This document shows positions 1 to 6,285 of a stretch of DNA of 22,116 bases, piece after piece. The stretch is taken from positions 1-22,116 of IMG/VR virus record IMGVR_UViG_3300001679_000186. One strand, 5' to 3'. The stretch comes from a virus. Below the pieces are notes generated by a model. It ran no database searches, was not told the origin of the DNA, and saw nothing but the letters and a program-made list of their open reading frames with translations. Both the position numbers and the translations under genes were made by a program. The stretch's first letter is position 1. Each line of letters opens with the position of its first letter.

Positions 1-4
1 GTGC

Positions 5-33
5 TTGACTAATGGTAGAACTATAAGTAAAGT
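5..33 (+). promoter_or_regulatory. possible sigma70 promoter of the early operon
   Basis: TTGACT at 5-10, a 17-base spacer and TAAAGT at 28-33. The -35 matches 5 of 6 consensus bases and the -10 matches 4 of 6. It would start transcription about 25 bases before the first early gene. The match is modest, and the window edge hides any upstream operator. Confidence 0.35.
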
Positions 34-64
34 GTAAGTAAGCAATCAAACAAAGGAGTTGCAA

Positions 65-247
65 TTGAGTAAGGAATACGAATCAATCAAAATCGAAAAG
101 GCAGTATATAAGCGGGCGGTCTATTTAAAAGAGGTAATGAAGGAGCGGCACAAGGACCAAGATCTAAAAGGACGTGTCACTATGTCATCAGTTATTAATG
201 ACTCATTAAGAATACTAGAATCACAATTAGAAAGGAATATAAAATGA
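65..247 (+). CDS. small putative ribbon-helix-helix-like protein
   Basis: A 60-residue basic protein, first gene of the early operon. The start is taken as TTG at 65 because GGAG at 55-58 sits 6 bases before it; a TTG at 59 directly abuts that site and is unlikely. Visible pattern: a short strand-like stretch (ESIKI), a charged helix (KAVYKRAVYLKEVMKER), then a helix beginning TMSSVINDSLRILES. This is the strand-helix-helix order of Arc/CopG-type DNA-binding proteins, and VTMSSVINDSLR resembles the second helix of that family. It overlaps the next gene by ATGA. A role as a small phage DNA-binding protein or autoregulator is inference; it may simply be an orphan. Confidence 0.55.
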   Translation: MSKEYESIKIEKAVYKRAVYLKEVMKERHKDQDLKGRVTMSSVINDSLRILESQLERNIK

Positions 248-510
248 GCAATCTAAAGATTGTAACCATCGATGACACATGGAGCTTAGAAATTGGCCGA
301 TCAGTTACTTTACTAGAGAGAGCGGAGAACACTTCGAAGAATGCCAAGAGTGAGTACTCAAGCAGAGTAAGAGGTTACTATGGTCATGTTGATGAAGCGC
401 TTAAATCCTACCTAAGAAAGTCAATAAATCCGATTAGTGAAGTTTCTGAAATAGTCGAATTGATTGAAAGTAATGTAAGAAACCTAAAATCAAGGAAATT
501 AATATCATGA
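244..510 (+). CDS. hypothetical small phage protein
   Basis: 88 residues, soluble, no membrane segment. The middle reads GYYGHVDEALKSYLRK followed by an acidic helix (EVSEIVELIESNV). This resembles a common type of short early phage protein with an aromatic-rich strand, an 'EALxxxL' helix and a terminal EI-x-E-L helix, but I cannot assign a named family. The gene is coupled by ATGA to genes on both sides (244-247 and 507-510), so it belongs to the early operon. Function unknown. Confidence 0.6.
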   Translation: MSNLKIVTIDDTWSLEIGRSVTLLERAENTSKNAKSEYSSRVRGYYGHVDEALKSYLRKSINPISEVSEIVELIESNVRNLKSRKLIS

Positions 511-656
511 GAGAAGATTTTGAACAGAGCGTTAAAGAGCATAGACAGGGAATGAAGTCACTTAGAAAGTTCGCATTTGTAGTTATTATTCTAAATCTGG
601 TAGTTGGCCTTGGCTTTATAGCTGGAGTTTGCTGGATAGTTAAATATTTCTTTTGA
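507..656 (+). CDS. small single-pass membrane protein
   Basis: A 49-residue ORF with AAGGA about 10 bases before an ATG that overlaps the stop of the previous gene (ATGA). The first 21 residues are charged (MREDFEQSVKEHRQG...). Residues about 22-48 are almost entirely hydrophobic (FAFVVIILNLVVGLGF...), giving one membrane helix ending in KYFF. No signal cleavage site is evident. Its place in the early operon and its small size fit an inner-membrane early phage protein, but the sequence gives no specific function. It is easily missed because of its length. Confidence 0.6.
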   Translation: MREDFEQSVKEHRQGMKSLRKFAFVVIILNLVVGLGFIAGVCWIVKYFF

Positions 657-658
657 TC

Positions 659-838
659 ATGAGTAATCCAGTAGAAGAGGCTTTTGATAAATGGCTTGAT
701 AATGAAATGGCAGGCGTCCACATCGGCGATATATATGTCAGCGGAGAAACTAAAAAGTTAATGGGAATGGCTTTTGCAGCGGGTGTTGTTTTTGTAGCAG
801 AAAGGAATTTAAAAGCGATAAAGGAAATAAAATCATGA
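659..838 (+). CDS. hypothetical small phage protein
   Basis: 59 residues from ATG at 659 (MSNPVEEAFDKWL). An in-frame TTG at 653 lies inside the previous gene and lacks a ribosome binding site. The sequence has an acidic amphipathic N-terminus, a central VSGETKKLMGMAFAAGVVFVAERNLKAI segment and no cysteines. The mid-segment (MGMAFAAGVVFVAE) looks like a buried helix in a small soluble protein rather than a clear membrane span. It ends with an ATGA overlap into the annealing-protein candidate. Similar 60-residue proteins are common in phage early regions. Function unknown. Confidence 0.55.
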   Translation: MSNPVEEAFDKWLDNEMAGVHIGDIYVSGETKKLMGMAFAAGVVFVAERNLKAIKEIKS

Positions 839-1614
839 GAGAAGAAATGGAAGTGCTAAACCAAGTATTAACCGTCGGCGATGTAAAAAGCCATGTCAAT
901 ATCATTAAACAAATTCTTGAAGAAGTTATGATCTCGGGAACACACTACGGTAAAATCCCAGGTTGCGGAGACAAGCCGGCATTACTTAAACCAGGAGCAG
1001 AAAAGATATTGGCGACCTTTATGCTTGCCTCAGAGTTTATCATCACCGATCTATCAACAGAGAACAATAAGTTCTACCGTGTAGAGGCTCGCTTAACTCA
1101 TCAAAAAACCCAAACGTTTATGGGTTCCGGTATCGGTGAATGCTCAAGCCTTGAAAGCAAGTATGCCTGGCGCGTTGCCTTATCCGATGAAGAGTGGCAA
1201 TCTTTTGACGAAAACTTAAGACGGGTCCATTTCAAGAAAAAATACCAGAGCAAAGAGATTGATAAAATTCTGCAAGTTAGACAGGATATGTACAGCCTCA
1301 GCAATACAATTCTTAAAATGGCCAAGAAGCGAGCTCTTGTTGACGCCTGTATGAATGTTACCGCATGTTCCGACATCTTTGTCCAGGATCTTGACGAAGA
1401 GCATTTAAGGAATGCTACAGTCAGAAAAAACCCTGAAGAAGTTAAACCAGCTAAACCTACGATGACAAAGCAGTCTGTCCTTGGCGCTTTCAAGCTTGCC
1501 AAGAATATCACCGCCTTAGATGATAAATGGAAAATTGCCTGTCATAACGGTTTTGCTGATGACGCCGAAGTAAGAGCCGCTTACACAGACAAAAAAGGAG
1601 AATTGTCAAAATGA
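835..1614 (+). CDS. candidate single-strand annealing/recombination protein (Rad52/Erf-like superfamily, tentative)
   Basis: 259 residues. The N-terminal third contains HYGKIPG (37-43) and LLKPGAEKI (50-58), a block recurring in phage early proteins encoded next to exonucleases. It is followed by a strand-rich core (residues 60-115) and a GECSSLESKYAWR segment. A KMAKKRALVDAC stretch near residue 160 resembles the basic helix that follows the core in Erf/Rad52-like annealing proteins. The C-terminus (about 200-259) looks like a small helical tail. It is coupled by ATGA to the exonuclease downstream, the usual partner of a recombinase. The family call rests on this context and remembered motif resemblance; existing records may call it only 'hypothetical phage protein'. 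Confidence 0.5.
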   Translation: MREEMEVLNQVLTVGDVKSHVNIIKQILEEVMISGTHYGKIPGCGDKPALLKPGAEKILATFMLASEFIITDLSTENNKFYRVEARLTHQKTQTFMGSGIGECSSLESKYAWRVALSDEEWQSFDENLRRVHFKKKYQSKEIDKILQVRQDMYSLSNTILKMAKKRALVDACMNVTACSDIFVQDLDEEHLRNATVRKNPEEVKPAKPTMTKQSVLGAFKLAKNITALDDKWKIACHNGFADDAEVRAAYTDKKGELSK

Positions 1615-2390
1615 ACCTGCCTAAATTTAAAATACGTGCGAGCTCTGCTGGTTCAATAATGGCCGGTACCGTCGGGGCATCGGTATCTCAGCTATCAAAT
1701 ATTGCTAAGATGGAAGAGCGTGAAAAGCCGATGACCAAAACTCAACAAGAAAAATATGATAAAGACATATTTGCCCGCGACAATCATGAATTACCCAAAG
1801 GAGCAAAGTCATATTGCGAAAACTGGATTAAGGAGCAGATATACCGCCGGCAAAAGGAATTCACCAGCAAGTACACAGACAAAGGAAACTTTACTGAGCA
1901 GTGGTCAATTGATTGGGTAAACATCAACAGGCTGACTGAGTATGTGAAGAATGAAAAGCATTATGAAAACGAATGGATGACCGGCACACCGGATATAGTG
2001 GCGTCTGATATCGTTCCTGATGTCAAGAACAGTTATGACTTCCCGACCTTCCCGCTGTTTGATTATGGGATCACAAATAAGGATTATTATTACCAGCTAA
2101 TGGTCTATATGGAATTAACCGGCCGGAAGCAGTCAGAACTAATCTACACACTCAACGATCTACCTCACCATTTGATAGAAGGCGAAGCACGATCACAGGC
2201 ATATCGCCAAGGTGGGGAATGGCAAGACCATTTTGAGGATTGTCATAAACGTTTCACATATGGAGAAATCGAGGACAAGTATAAAATAAAGTTCTTTCCT
2301 TTAGAATACGATGCGGCCGTTATTGAGCAAATTAAATCCCGTGTGGAAATGTGCCGGGCATACATAAACGAAAAAATTAAGGGGATATAA
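1611..2390 (+). CDS. PD-(D/E)XK phage exonuclease (YqaJ/RecB-like)
   Basis: 259 residues. The nuclease signature is visible: GNFTE with Glu96, then GTPD with Asp128, then the D-V-K triad residues Asp137 to Lys139 (PDVKNSYDFPTFPL), and finally QLMVY, giving the QxxxY motif (Gln162, Tyr166) of RecB-family nucleases. This order (E, D, D-x-K, QxxxY) matches YqaJ/lambda-exonuclease-like enzymes, which resect one strand of double-stranded DNA ends and hand the single strand to an annealing protein. The N-terminal RASSAGSIMAGT stretch resembles the 'S-x-S' start common in these enzymes. ATGA coupling to the preceding gene supports a Red-like pair. No catalytic residue appears to be missing. Confidence 0.72.
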   Translation: MNLPKFKIRASSAGSIMAGTVGASVSQLSNIAKMEEREKPMTKTQQEKYDKDIFARDNHELPKGAKSYCENWIKEQIYRRQKEFTSKYTDKGNFTEQWSIDWVNINRLTEYVKNEKHYENEWMTGTPDIVASDIVPDVKNSYDFPTFPLFDYGITNKDYYYQLMVYMELTGRKQSELIYTLNDLPHHLIEGEARSQAYRQGGEWQDHFEDCHKRFTYGEIEDKYKIKFFPLEYDAAVIEQIKSRVEMCRAYINEKIKGI

Positions 2391-2966
2391 ATGAATCAGG
2401 CAACTAACAAGGTAATATTTGGATTATTAACCAAAGAGGAACAGTCGGGATTTTGCCTAGATATAAAAGCCAGGGGCCATTATGATTTTTTTGATGGCTT
2501 CGGATGGAAGAAGGCAGTCCCAAGCAAGCTATCCTTTGACGAATCTACTGTCTACCGCCTTAAGATCCTGCCAGACGAATGGTATTATTGTGAGCTTGAT
2601 ACCGATCATGGAATCGCTGACTATGTATTTAAGGGACATAGTCTTAAGAATGACTTCAGTAATTACACTGTTCTCCGTCCTATTACCACAAACGAGATAC
2701 CAAAGAAAGTAAAGACTCTTGAGGATAGGATAAAAGAGACGTATCCAGATAAAGAAGTGGTTATGCTCACTAAGGAACAATCCTACTGGGGTTTGTGGCG
2801 CAATCCTCATGGGCCTTTTCAACAGCATATTATGGCCCCTTCATTGACTGGTTTTGCGGGATATGTATATGAGCGTGGGGATAATGTATGGATGGGCCGT
2901 AATCCCATAGACACAAACAACGATTTAGAGCTAATTCTTCCTGTAGCGGTGTTGTTTGATAAGTAA
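2391..2966 (+). CDS. hypothetical early phage protein
   Basis: 191 residues beginning directly after the exonuclease stop, with AAGGGG 6 bases before the ATG. The protein is aromatic-rich (WYYCELD, YWGLWRNPHGP, YVYERGDNVWMG) and predicted soluble, with mixed strands and no membrane segment. It ends LILPVAVLFDK. I do not recognise the family. Its position between the exonuclease and the RusA resolvase suggests a nucleic-acid-linked role, but that is only inference. An overlapping alternative frame at 2482-2712 has no ribosome binding site and was not kept. Confidence 0.6.
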   Translation: MNQATNKVIFGLLTKEEQSGFCLDIKARGHYDFFDGFGWKKAVPSKLSFDESTVYRLKILPDEWYYCELDTDHGIADYVFKGHSLKNDFSNYTVLRPITTNEIPKKVKTLEDRIKETYPDKEVVMLTKEQSYWGLWRNPHGPFQQHIMAPSLTGFAGYVYERGDNVWMGRNPIDTNNDLELILPVAVLFDK

Positions 2967-2970
2967 AAGA

Positions 2971-3030
2971 AAGCGCGCCGGGATTAGCGGGTTTTGTAGA
3001 TTGGGGTGTTTATACAGTCCCGGCACGCTT
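2971..3030 (+). other. long-range inverted repeat (13-bp stem, 34-base loop) in intergenic RNA
   Basis: The arms aagcgcgccggga (2971-2983) and tcccggcacgctt (3018-3030) are complementary at 12 of 13 positions (one C-A mismatch) and GC-rich in an AT-rich region. They begin 5 bases after the stop of the 191-aa gene. There is no T-run after the right arm, so it is not a classical intrinsic terminator. It could be an mRNA-stabilising hairpin, a processing site, a small structured RNA or a protein-binding site. Confidence 0.5.
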
Positions 3031-3078
3031 ATCAGGGGAATGAGTTAATAATATATCAGGAAAATGGAGAAAAACAAG

Positions 3079-3237
3079 ATGTTTGGTTTAACGGGAATTA
3101 CGCTGACTTTTATATTGGGCTTGGTTTTTATAATGGGATTTATTCAATACAAGGAAAAAATAACAAAGTCTGATTTTTGGATTATATCCATATTTGTCAT
3201 TCAATTAGCTTTTAACATTGTGGCGGTGGTACGATGA
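3079..3237 (+). CDS. small membrane protein with two hydrophobic segments
   Basis: 52 residues from ATG at 3079 (GGAG at 3067-3070, spacing about 9). An in-frame ATG at 3064 would add five residues (MEKNK) but its upstream AGG is very close. Two hydrophobic stretches, about residues 4-22 (GITLTFILGLVFIMGF) and 33-51 (FWIISIFVIQLAFNIVAVV), are separated by a basic hinge QYKEKITKSD, so a two-helix hairpin in the inner membrane is likely. Its last codons overlap rusA by ATGA. Function unknown. Confidence 0.55.
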   Translation: MFGLTGITLTFILGLVFIMGFIQYKEKITKSDFWIISIFVIQLAFNIVAVVR

Positions 3238-3659
3238 AAATGTTTGTCGTAGGTACACCAAGGCCACAAGCAAGGCCACGTACATTTAGACAGGGTAAAT
3301 TCATTAAGACCATAAGCCCGATCACAGAGTGGCGGAATGATGTAAAATACAAAGCTCTTGAGAAAGCAAGAGCTGGTTGCCTTAAAGGGCCACTTGAGGT
3401 AACAATAATGTATTTATTCAAAAGGCCTGATTCACATTATGGAACTGGCAGAAATGCGGGAATAGTAAAAAAATCATCACCGCATTTCATGACAACTAGA
3501 CCAGACATTGACAATCTTAACAAGGCTGTGCTTGATGCAATCCAGGATGCCGGATTAATCCAGGATGACAGCGCAGTCGTTAAGCTGATATCATCAAAGA
3601 ATTACGCTATTGACGGCGGAACAGCGGGGGCGCTAATCGAAATAGAGGAAATACTATGA
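3234..3659 (+). CDS. rusA: RusA-type Holliday junction resolvase
   Basis: 141 residues, near the usual length of RusA (about 120). N-terminal GTPRPQARPR, a common RusA-family opening, is followed by the catalytic block RPDIDNLNKAVLDAI. Asp91, Asp93 and Lys97 have the same spacing as E. coli RusA Asp70, Asp72 and Lys76. Asp112 in QDDSAVVKL matches the third acidic residue (Asp91 in E. coli RusA). The enzyme is a dimer that cuts four-way DNA junctions, resolving recombination intermediates before packaging. It fits with the upstream annealing and exonuclease genes. Start ATG overlaps the stop of the small membrane gene, and its own stop overlaps the next start, so it is translationally coupled on both sides. 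Confidence 0.9.
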   Translation: MKMFVVGTPRPQARPRTFRQGKFIKTISPITEWRNDVKYKALEKARAGCLKGPLEVTIMYLFKRPDSHYGTGRNAGIVKKSSPHFMTTRPDIDNLNKAVLDAIQDAGLIQDDSAVVKLISSKNYAIDGGTAGALIEIEEIL

Positions 3660-4024
3660 ATGCCATCATAAAGTTAATGGAGTACATACCGGGAAAACCA
3701 TATGTCTTATTTAAGTGCAGTAAATGTAATGGAGTCAGCTGCTCAAAGGATGAAAGATTCAAATATGATGCAATCAACTTATGTAAAAAATGCACAATAA
3801 AAGAAGAGAATGAGAAGCAAAGGATTCTTGATGAAAGACAAGCAATAAAGGACGAAAAACAAAGAATAGAGGAGAAGAAAATAATATTAAGGATCAAGAA
3901 AAAACTAAAACAAGCAAAAGAGGAGATAAAAGAGCAAGAAAGAATTAGGGCTATATTTCGGGTCCCGGTAAATCCAAAGAAATGCCGGTACCATCAATAT
4001 AAAATATATAAGAAAGAACACTAA
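3656..4024 (+). CDS. zinc-ribbon plus coiled-coil protein, function unknown
   Basis: 122 residues. Residues about 20-47 contain CSKC and CKKC pairs separated by about 20 residues, the Cys4 arrangement of a small zinc ribbon. A long, strongly charged E/K-rich helix (about 48-97; IKEENEKQRILDERQAIKDE and on) should form a coiled coil. A basic tail with one further Cys and a His follows (CRYHQYK). This combination suggests a nucleic-acid or protein adaptor, not an enzyme. The start overlaps the rusA stop by ATGA. The gene is followed by an intrinsic terminator at 4074-4110. Zinc binding is inferred from spacing only; no named family recognised. Confidence 0.6.
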   Translation: MNAIIKLMEYIPGKPYVLFKCSKCNGVSCSKDERFKYDAINLCKKCTIKEENEKQRILDERQAIKDEKQRIEEKKIILRIKKKLKQAKEEIKEQERIRAIFRVPVNPKKCRYHQYKIYKKEH

Positions 4025-4073
4025 TAAGGAGATTCGCCCCGAAAACAATACCCATTTCCAAAAACATTAGCTT

Positions 4074-4110
4074 GGCCCGGTGGGATTTCCAATTCATCAC
4101 CGGGCCTTTT
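4074..4110 (+). terminator. rho-independent terminator
   Basis: Perfect 9-bp GC-rich stem ggcccggtg (4074-4082) / caccgggcc (4098-4106), 15-base loop and a four-T run (4107-4110). It lies between the zinc-ribbon gene and a small gene at 4125, so it would limit transcription into the CII-like regulator unless read-through or antitermination occurs. Confidence 0.8.
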
Positions 4111-4124
4111 ATAGGGGTTTTAAA

Positions 4125-4289
4125 ATGAACGTACCAACTTTTGAGGAATATATAAGCGATAAGGAAAACGAGTGGAATCATTTTAACAAAGAAGAAAATT
4201 TAGAAGGGATGTTAAGGATAGAAAGAGAAATACAAGATTTTTATGATATGCACGAAAGACTAAATAATAAACAAAAAGGGAATGAATAA
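4125..4289 (+). CDS. small charged hypothetical protein
   Basis: 54 residues from ATG at 4125. An upstream in-frame GTG at 4080 lies inside the terminator stem, whereas AGGGG at 4113-4117 sits 7 bases before the ATG. The protein is highly charged (ISDKENEWNHFNKEENLEG) and likely one or two helices; there is no motif I recognise. Its end overlaps the annotated region of the HTH gene only if that gene starts at 4282. It probably forms a two-gene unit with the regulator. Confidence 0.55.
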   Translation: MNVPTFEEYISDKENEWNHFNKEENLEGMLRIEREIQDFYDMHERLNNKQKGNE

Positions 4290-4290
4290 C

Positions 4291-4728
4291 ATGATAGACT
4301 CACACGAAATACTTAAAGAAGTAATATCTACATCTTCAAAAAAGATCGCTGGTCATTTAGGACTATCCAAGGAATTAATCTATAAATGGCAGAATGGCGA
4401 GGCTAAGAATCCTATTGACCGGGTCCTGGCTATATCTGAGGAAAAGAACACTAATAAGATTATAGAGCACTTGTGTACCATGCGTGGCGGCTTTTTCGTC
4501 AAGAATACGGATGATCTCGATACATCAGTAAGAGTTAATAGCATTTATATCAAAATTGCCAATCTAACAAAGGTGTTGACTGAGAGCAATGAAGACAATC
4601 ATCTTTCATACAATGAGATCGTAAGAATAAATTGTGAATGGAATGATTTGCAAAGCGCTGTGACCGGCCTCTTGTCTGAGAAATTCAAAGAATATATGAT
4701 GGAAGACGTTCGTAAAGAACAGTCTTAA
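4291..4728 (+). CDS. CII-like phage transcriptional regulator (helix-turn-helix)
   Basis: 145 residues from ATG at 4291, chosen because AAAGGG at 4275-4280 lies 10 bases upstream; ATG at 4282 would be 1 base from it and would overlap the previous gene. Residues about 15-37 form a helix-turn-helix (KKIAGHLGLSKELIYKWQNG). The signature NPIDRVLAI, then a stretch ending LCTMRGGFFVKN (about 61-72), is characteristic of a phage regulatory family related to CII that I know mainly from Gram-negative phages. The C-terminal half is helical and may mediate oligomerisation. The gene is last in the rightward operon, converges with the lipoprotein gene (overlap of the two stop codons at 4725-4728) and likely controls a lysogeny or early-late switch. 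Target sites are not identified. Confidence 0.7.
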   Translation: MIDSHEILKEVISTSSKKIAGHLGLSKELIYKWQNGEAKNPIDRVLAISEEKNTNKIIEHLCTMRGGFFVKNTDDLDTSVRVNSIYIKIANLTKVLTESNEDNHLSYNEIVRINCEWNDLQSAVTGLLSEKFKEYMMEDVRKEQS

Positions 4729-4961
4729 GGAACCAAGGGGATCGTAAGGTCTCCAGCTTCCTGTCTTAGTCCCTCCGCAATATCCTCCAGTTTACTCCCT
4801 TCCATTTTGGTATCACCATCAGAAACTTGAACCTTTGGGACACTTATAGTTATAGGCGAAGAAGCTATATTAATCTGTAATTGACAACTACTTATCAGAA
4901 GTAGAAGCAAAAGCGACGTCAAGGCCATCTTGACGTTTTTTATAGTACTGTTTGATTTCAT
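4725..4961 (-). CDS. small lipoprotein, candidate outer-membrane spanin (Rz1-like)
   Basis: 78 residues with a lipoprotein signal: basic start MKSNSTIKNVKM, hydrophobic run (LTSLLLLLLISS) and lipobox I23-S24-S25-Cys26. The mature part is about 53 residues, with SSPITISVPKVQ and a final LTIPLVP. Start ATG at 4961 has GGAA 7 bases upstream; a shorter start at 4928 lacks a site. The 5' 74 bases overlap the 3' end of the CheY-like gene in another frame, an overlap style known for Rz/Rz1 spanin pairs. As o-spanin it would sit in the outer membrane and pair with the TM/coiled-coil protein at 5329-5742. It is not very proline-rich, so the spanin call is tentative. Confidence 0.6.
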   Translation of the reverse strand: MKSNSTIKNVKMALTSLLLLLLISSCQLQINIASSPITISVPKVQVSDGDTKMEGSKLEDIAEGLRQEAGDLTIPLVP

Positions 4962-5322
4962 GTAATAATTCCATTGGTTTTGTTTTAGAGATGATTCTAA
5001 AATTTTTAGGTATCAAATTATACTGTTTAAGAATTTCTTTCTTAATATAGTTAACTGGATGTCCCGAATACATACAAACTAGCCCCTTAAACTTTAAAAG
5101 TCTTATCATCAAATGTTGTTGGTCTGTGATTTTGAAGTTATTATACTGGAAGTCAACGATTAATATCTCTGGCCGGTGTATAGAAACGGTGCAAAAAATG
5201 TGGTAGGGATTGTCCTCAGAGTTGAAAACAATGTCGGGGAAGTTAACCTCAATCATCTTTTTAATAGTTGCTAAGCAAGTCCTTTCGTCTTCGAAAACCA
5301 TTAAATTCATTGGGGCGTTCAT
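4888..5322 (-). CDS. CheY-like response-regulator receiver domain, stand-alone
   Basis: 144 residues, one domain. The five-strand receiver pattern is visible. Acidic pocket FEDE (Glu11-Asp12-Glu13) follows strand 1. RPEILIVDFQ places Asp57 at the end of strand 3 as the phosphorylation site. LVCMYSGHP gives Ser86 after strand 4. RIISKTKP gives Lys113 after strand 5, then a helix MELLHEIKQYYKKR. No output domain follows; residues 131-144 are a short tail whose DNA also encodes the lipoprotein signal peptide. Start at 5322 has AAGGA about 10 bases upstream. It sits between late genes in the lysis region, 6 bases after the coiled-coil gene. It might intercept host phosphorelay or chemotaxis signalling; this is inference. 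Confidence 0.62.
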   Translation of the reverse strand: MNAPMNLMVFEDERTCLATIKKMIEVNFPDIVFNSEDNPYHIFCTVSIHRPEILIVDFQYNNFKITDQQHLMIRLLKFKGLVCMYSGHPVNYIKKEILKQYNLIPKNFRIISKTKPMELLHEIKQYYKKRQDGLDVAFASTSDK

Positions 5323-5328
5323 TGCGTA

Positions 5329-5742
5329 TCATCCTTTTCTATCTTCCTTTTTATTCATCGTTGCCCATAGATCCCTAAATACTTCCCTGTTCTCTGTTTC
5401 TATCTTATTGAGAGAATCCCTATTATTACTCTCGATCTTATCAATAGATTTTTCAAGTTTTTCAAATCCTTTTTCCATGCCGTCGGCATTCTTTTCAAGG
5501 GCATCAAAGATATTGGTCATCATGATATTTAAGCGGTCATATTGCTGCTTTTGGTCTCTATAGTTTAGAGAAATATCTGCTATGGCTTCGTCAATCGGTT
5601 TCACGGCTGCCCTAATCTTGTCATCTATAAGTTTTTCAGTTTCGGCCTTATCTGCCTTGGCCTTAATTCTTATTACCCATGCCCCAACGGTACCAGCTAA
5701 GAAAAACACAATCGCCAATATGTTACTTACTGTTATTTCCAT
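5329..5742 (-). CDS. membrane-anchored coiled-coil protein, candidate inner spanin or holin-associated protein
   Basis: 137 residues. A short N-terminal part is followed by a hydrophobic helix about residues 5-24 (VSNILAIVFFLAGTVGAWVI), then RIKAK, and a long charged heptad-type helix to the C-terminus (EKNADGMEKGFEKLEKSIDK and similar). N-terminal anchor plus long periplasmic coiled coil is the plan of Rz-type inner spanins; XhlA-like proteins look similar but usually have the TM at the other end. With the small lipoprotein two genes downstream it could bridge the membranes at lysis. No Cys for disulphide linkage is obvious. The overlapping plus-strand frame at 5210-5563 is a shadow. Confidence 0.5.
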   Translation of the reverse strand: MEITVSNILAIVFFLAGTVGAWVIRIKAKADKAETEKLIDDKIRAAVKPIDEAIADISLNYRDQKQQYDRLNIMMTNIFDALEKNADGMEKGFEKLEKSIDKIESNNRDSLNKIETENREVFRDLWATMNKKEDRKG

Positions 5743-5815
5743 TGCCTCTTAACCTTATATATAACTTATTATTTTTGCAAATTTAAATCTATTACAATAT
5801 ACATATGTTTTTGTA

Positions 5816-6214
5816 CTAATCAATAAAATTAAAACTTGCCTTCCCGCCAGATCTGACTGCTTCATAGTATTTAATCAGTCTCTCTCTTGCCCAATGCTTA
5901 CGTAACCAATTAGTGCCGTAAAGGTACCATCTATCCGGTGTTTTCTCAATAATGAACAATGCAGTACCAATCATCGCAATATCCGCGTCGAATCGGTCTT
6001 TCTTATTTCCGCCAATTTCGTAAAGTCCATCGTGATGATAAAAGGCTAAGTTGCAGTCTATCCCATATAAAGTATGAGGAATGAAGAAAGACAAGGCCTT
6101 ATTGTTCTCTGGACCAGCGTAATCAAGCTCTGGATTATAAGCGCCAATTGCATCAACAAGGCTTTTGTAAATCGTAAGGTCTCTAAACCAGCTATGTAAT
6201 TCTTTATCCGTCAT
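5816..6214 (-). CDS. PLA2-like-fold phage protein (C-HD-Y motif), probable lysis or late protein
   Basis: 132 residues with AAGGAG 6 bases before ATG at 6214. The core motif is Cys54-x5-His60-His61-Asp62-x2-Tyr65 followed by GGNKKDRFDAD (residues 68-78). This resembles the phospholipase-A2-like signature seen in many small phage proteins encoded near lysis genes: C-x-x-H-D-x-x-Y-x-G-G then R-x-x-A-D. The C-terminal helix AREREL-type region (RERLIKYYEAVRSGGKASF) also matches that group. No signal peptide is seen. If active it would hydrolyse phospholipid, but only one of the usual two Cys is present and activity is unproven. It sits directly beside the HNH insertion, and its N-terminus may have been re-formed by that event. 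Confidence 0.5.
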   Translation of the reverse strand: MTDKELHSWFRDLTIYKSLVDAIGAYNPELDYAGPENNKALSFFIPHTLYGIDCNLAFYHHDGLYEIGGNKKDRFDADIAMIGTALFIIEKTPDRWYLYGTNWLRKHWARERLIKYYEAVRSGGKASFNFID

Positions 6215-6285
6215 ATAGACTCCTTTAAGTAATTCGCATTGTACACTTGTGGCTGTATATTAGATATAACACAAAAGGAGCGATC

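Noticed and set aside
434-721. Minus-strand 95-residue frame
   Set aside because: Opposes the membrane and early genes, has no start signal and reads as antisense low-complexity hydrophobic sequence.
1101-1511. Minus-strand 136-residue frame inside the annealing-protein gene
   Set aside because: Antisense shadow of a longer, motif-bearing gene.
5210-5563. Plus-strand 117-residue Ser/Phe-rich frame
   Set aside because: Antisense of the coiled-coil and receiver genes; no ribosome binding site.
5743-5815. Promoter for the coiled-coil/receiver genes (TTGCAA with TATAAG)
   Set aside because: Spacer of 15 bases in very AT-rich DNA; not convincing enough to list.
6239-6270. Promoter for the HNH gene (TTGTAC with TATATT or TATAAC)
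   Set aside because: Spacers of 11 or 20 bases do not fit.
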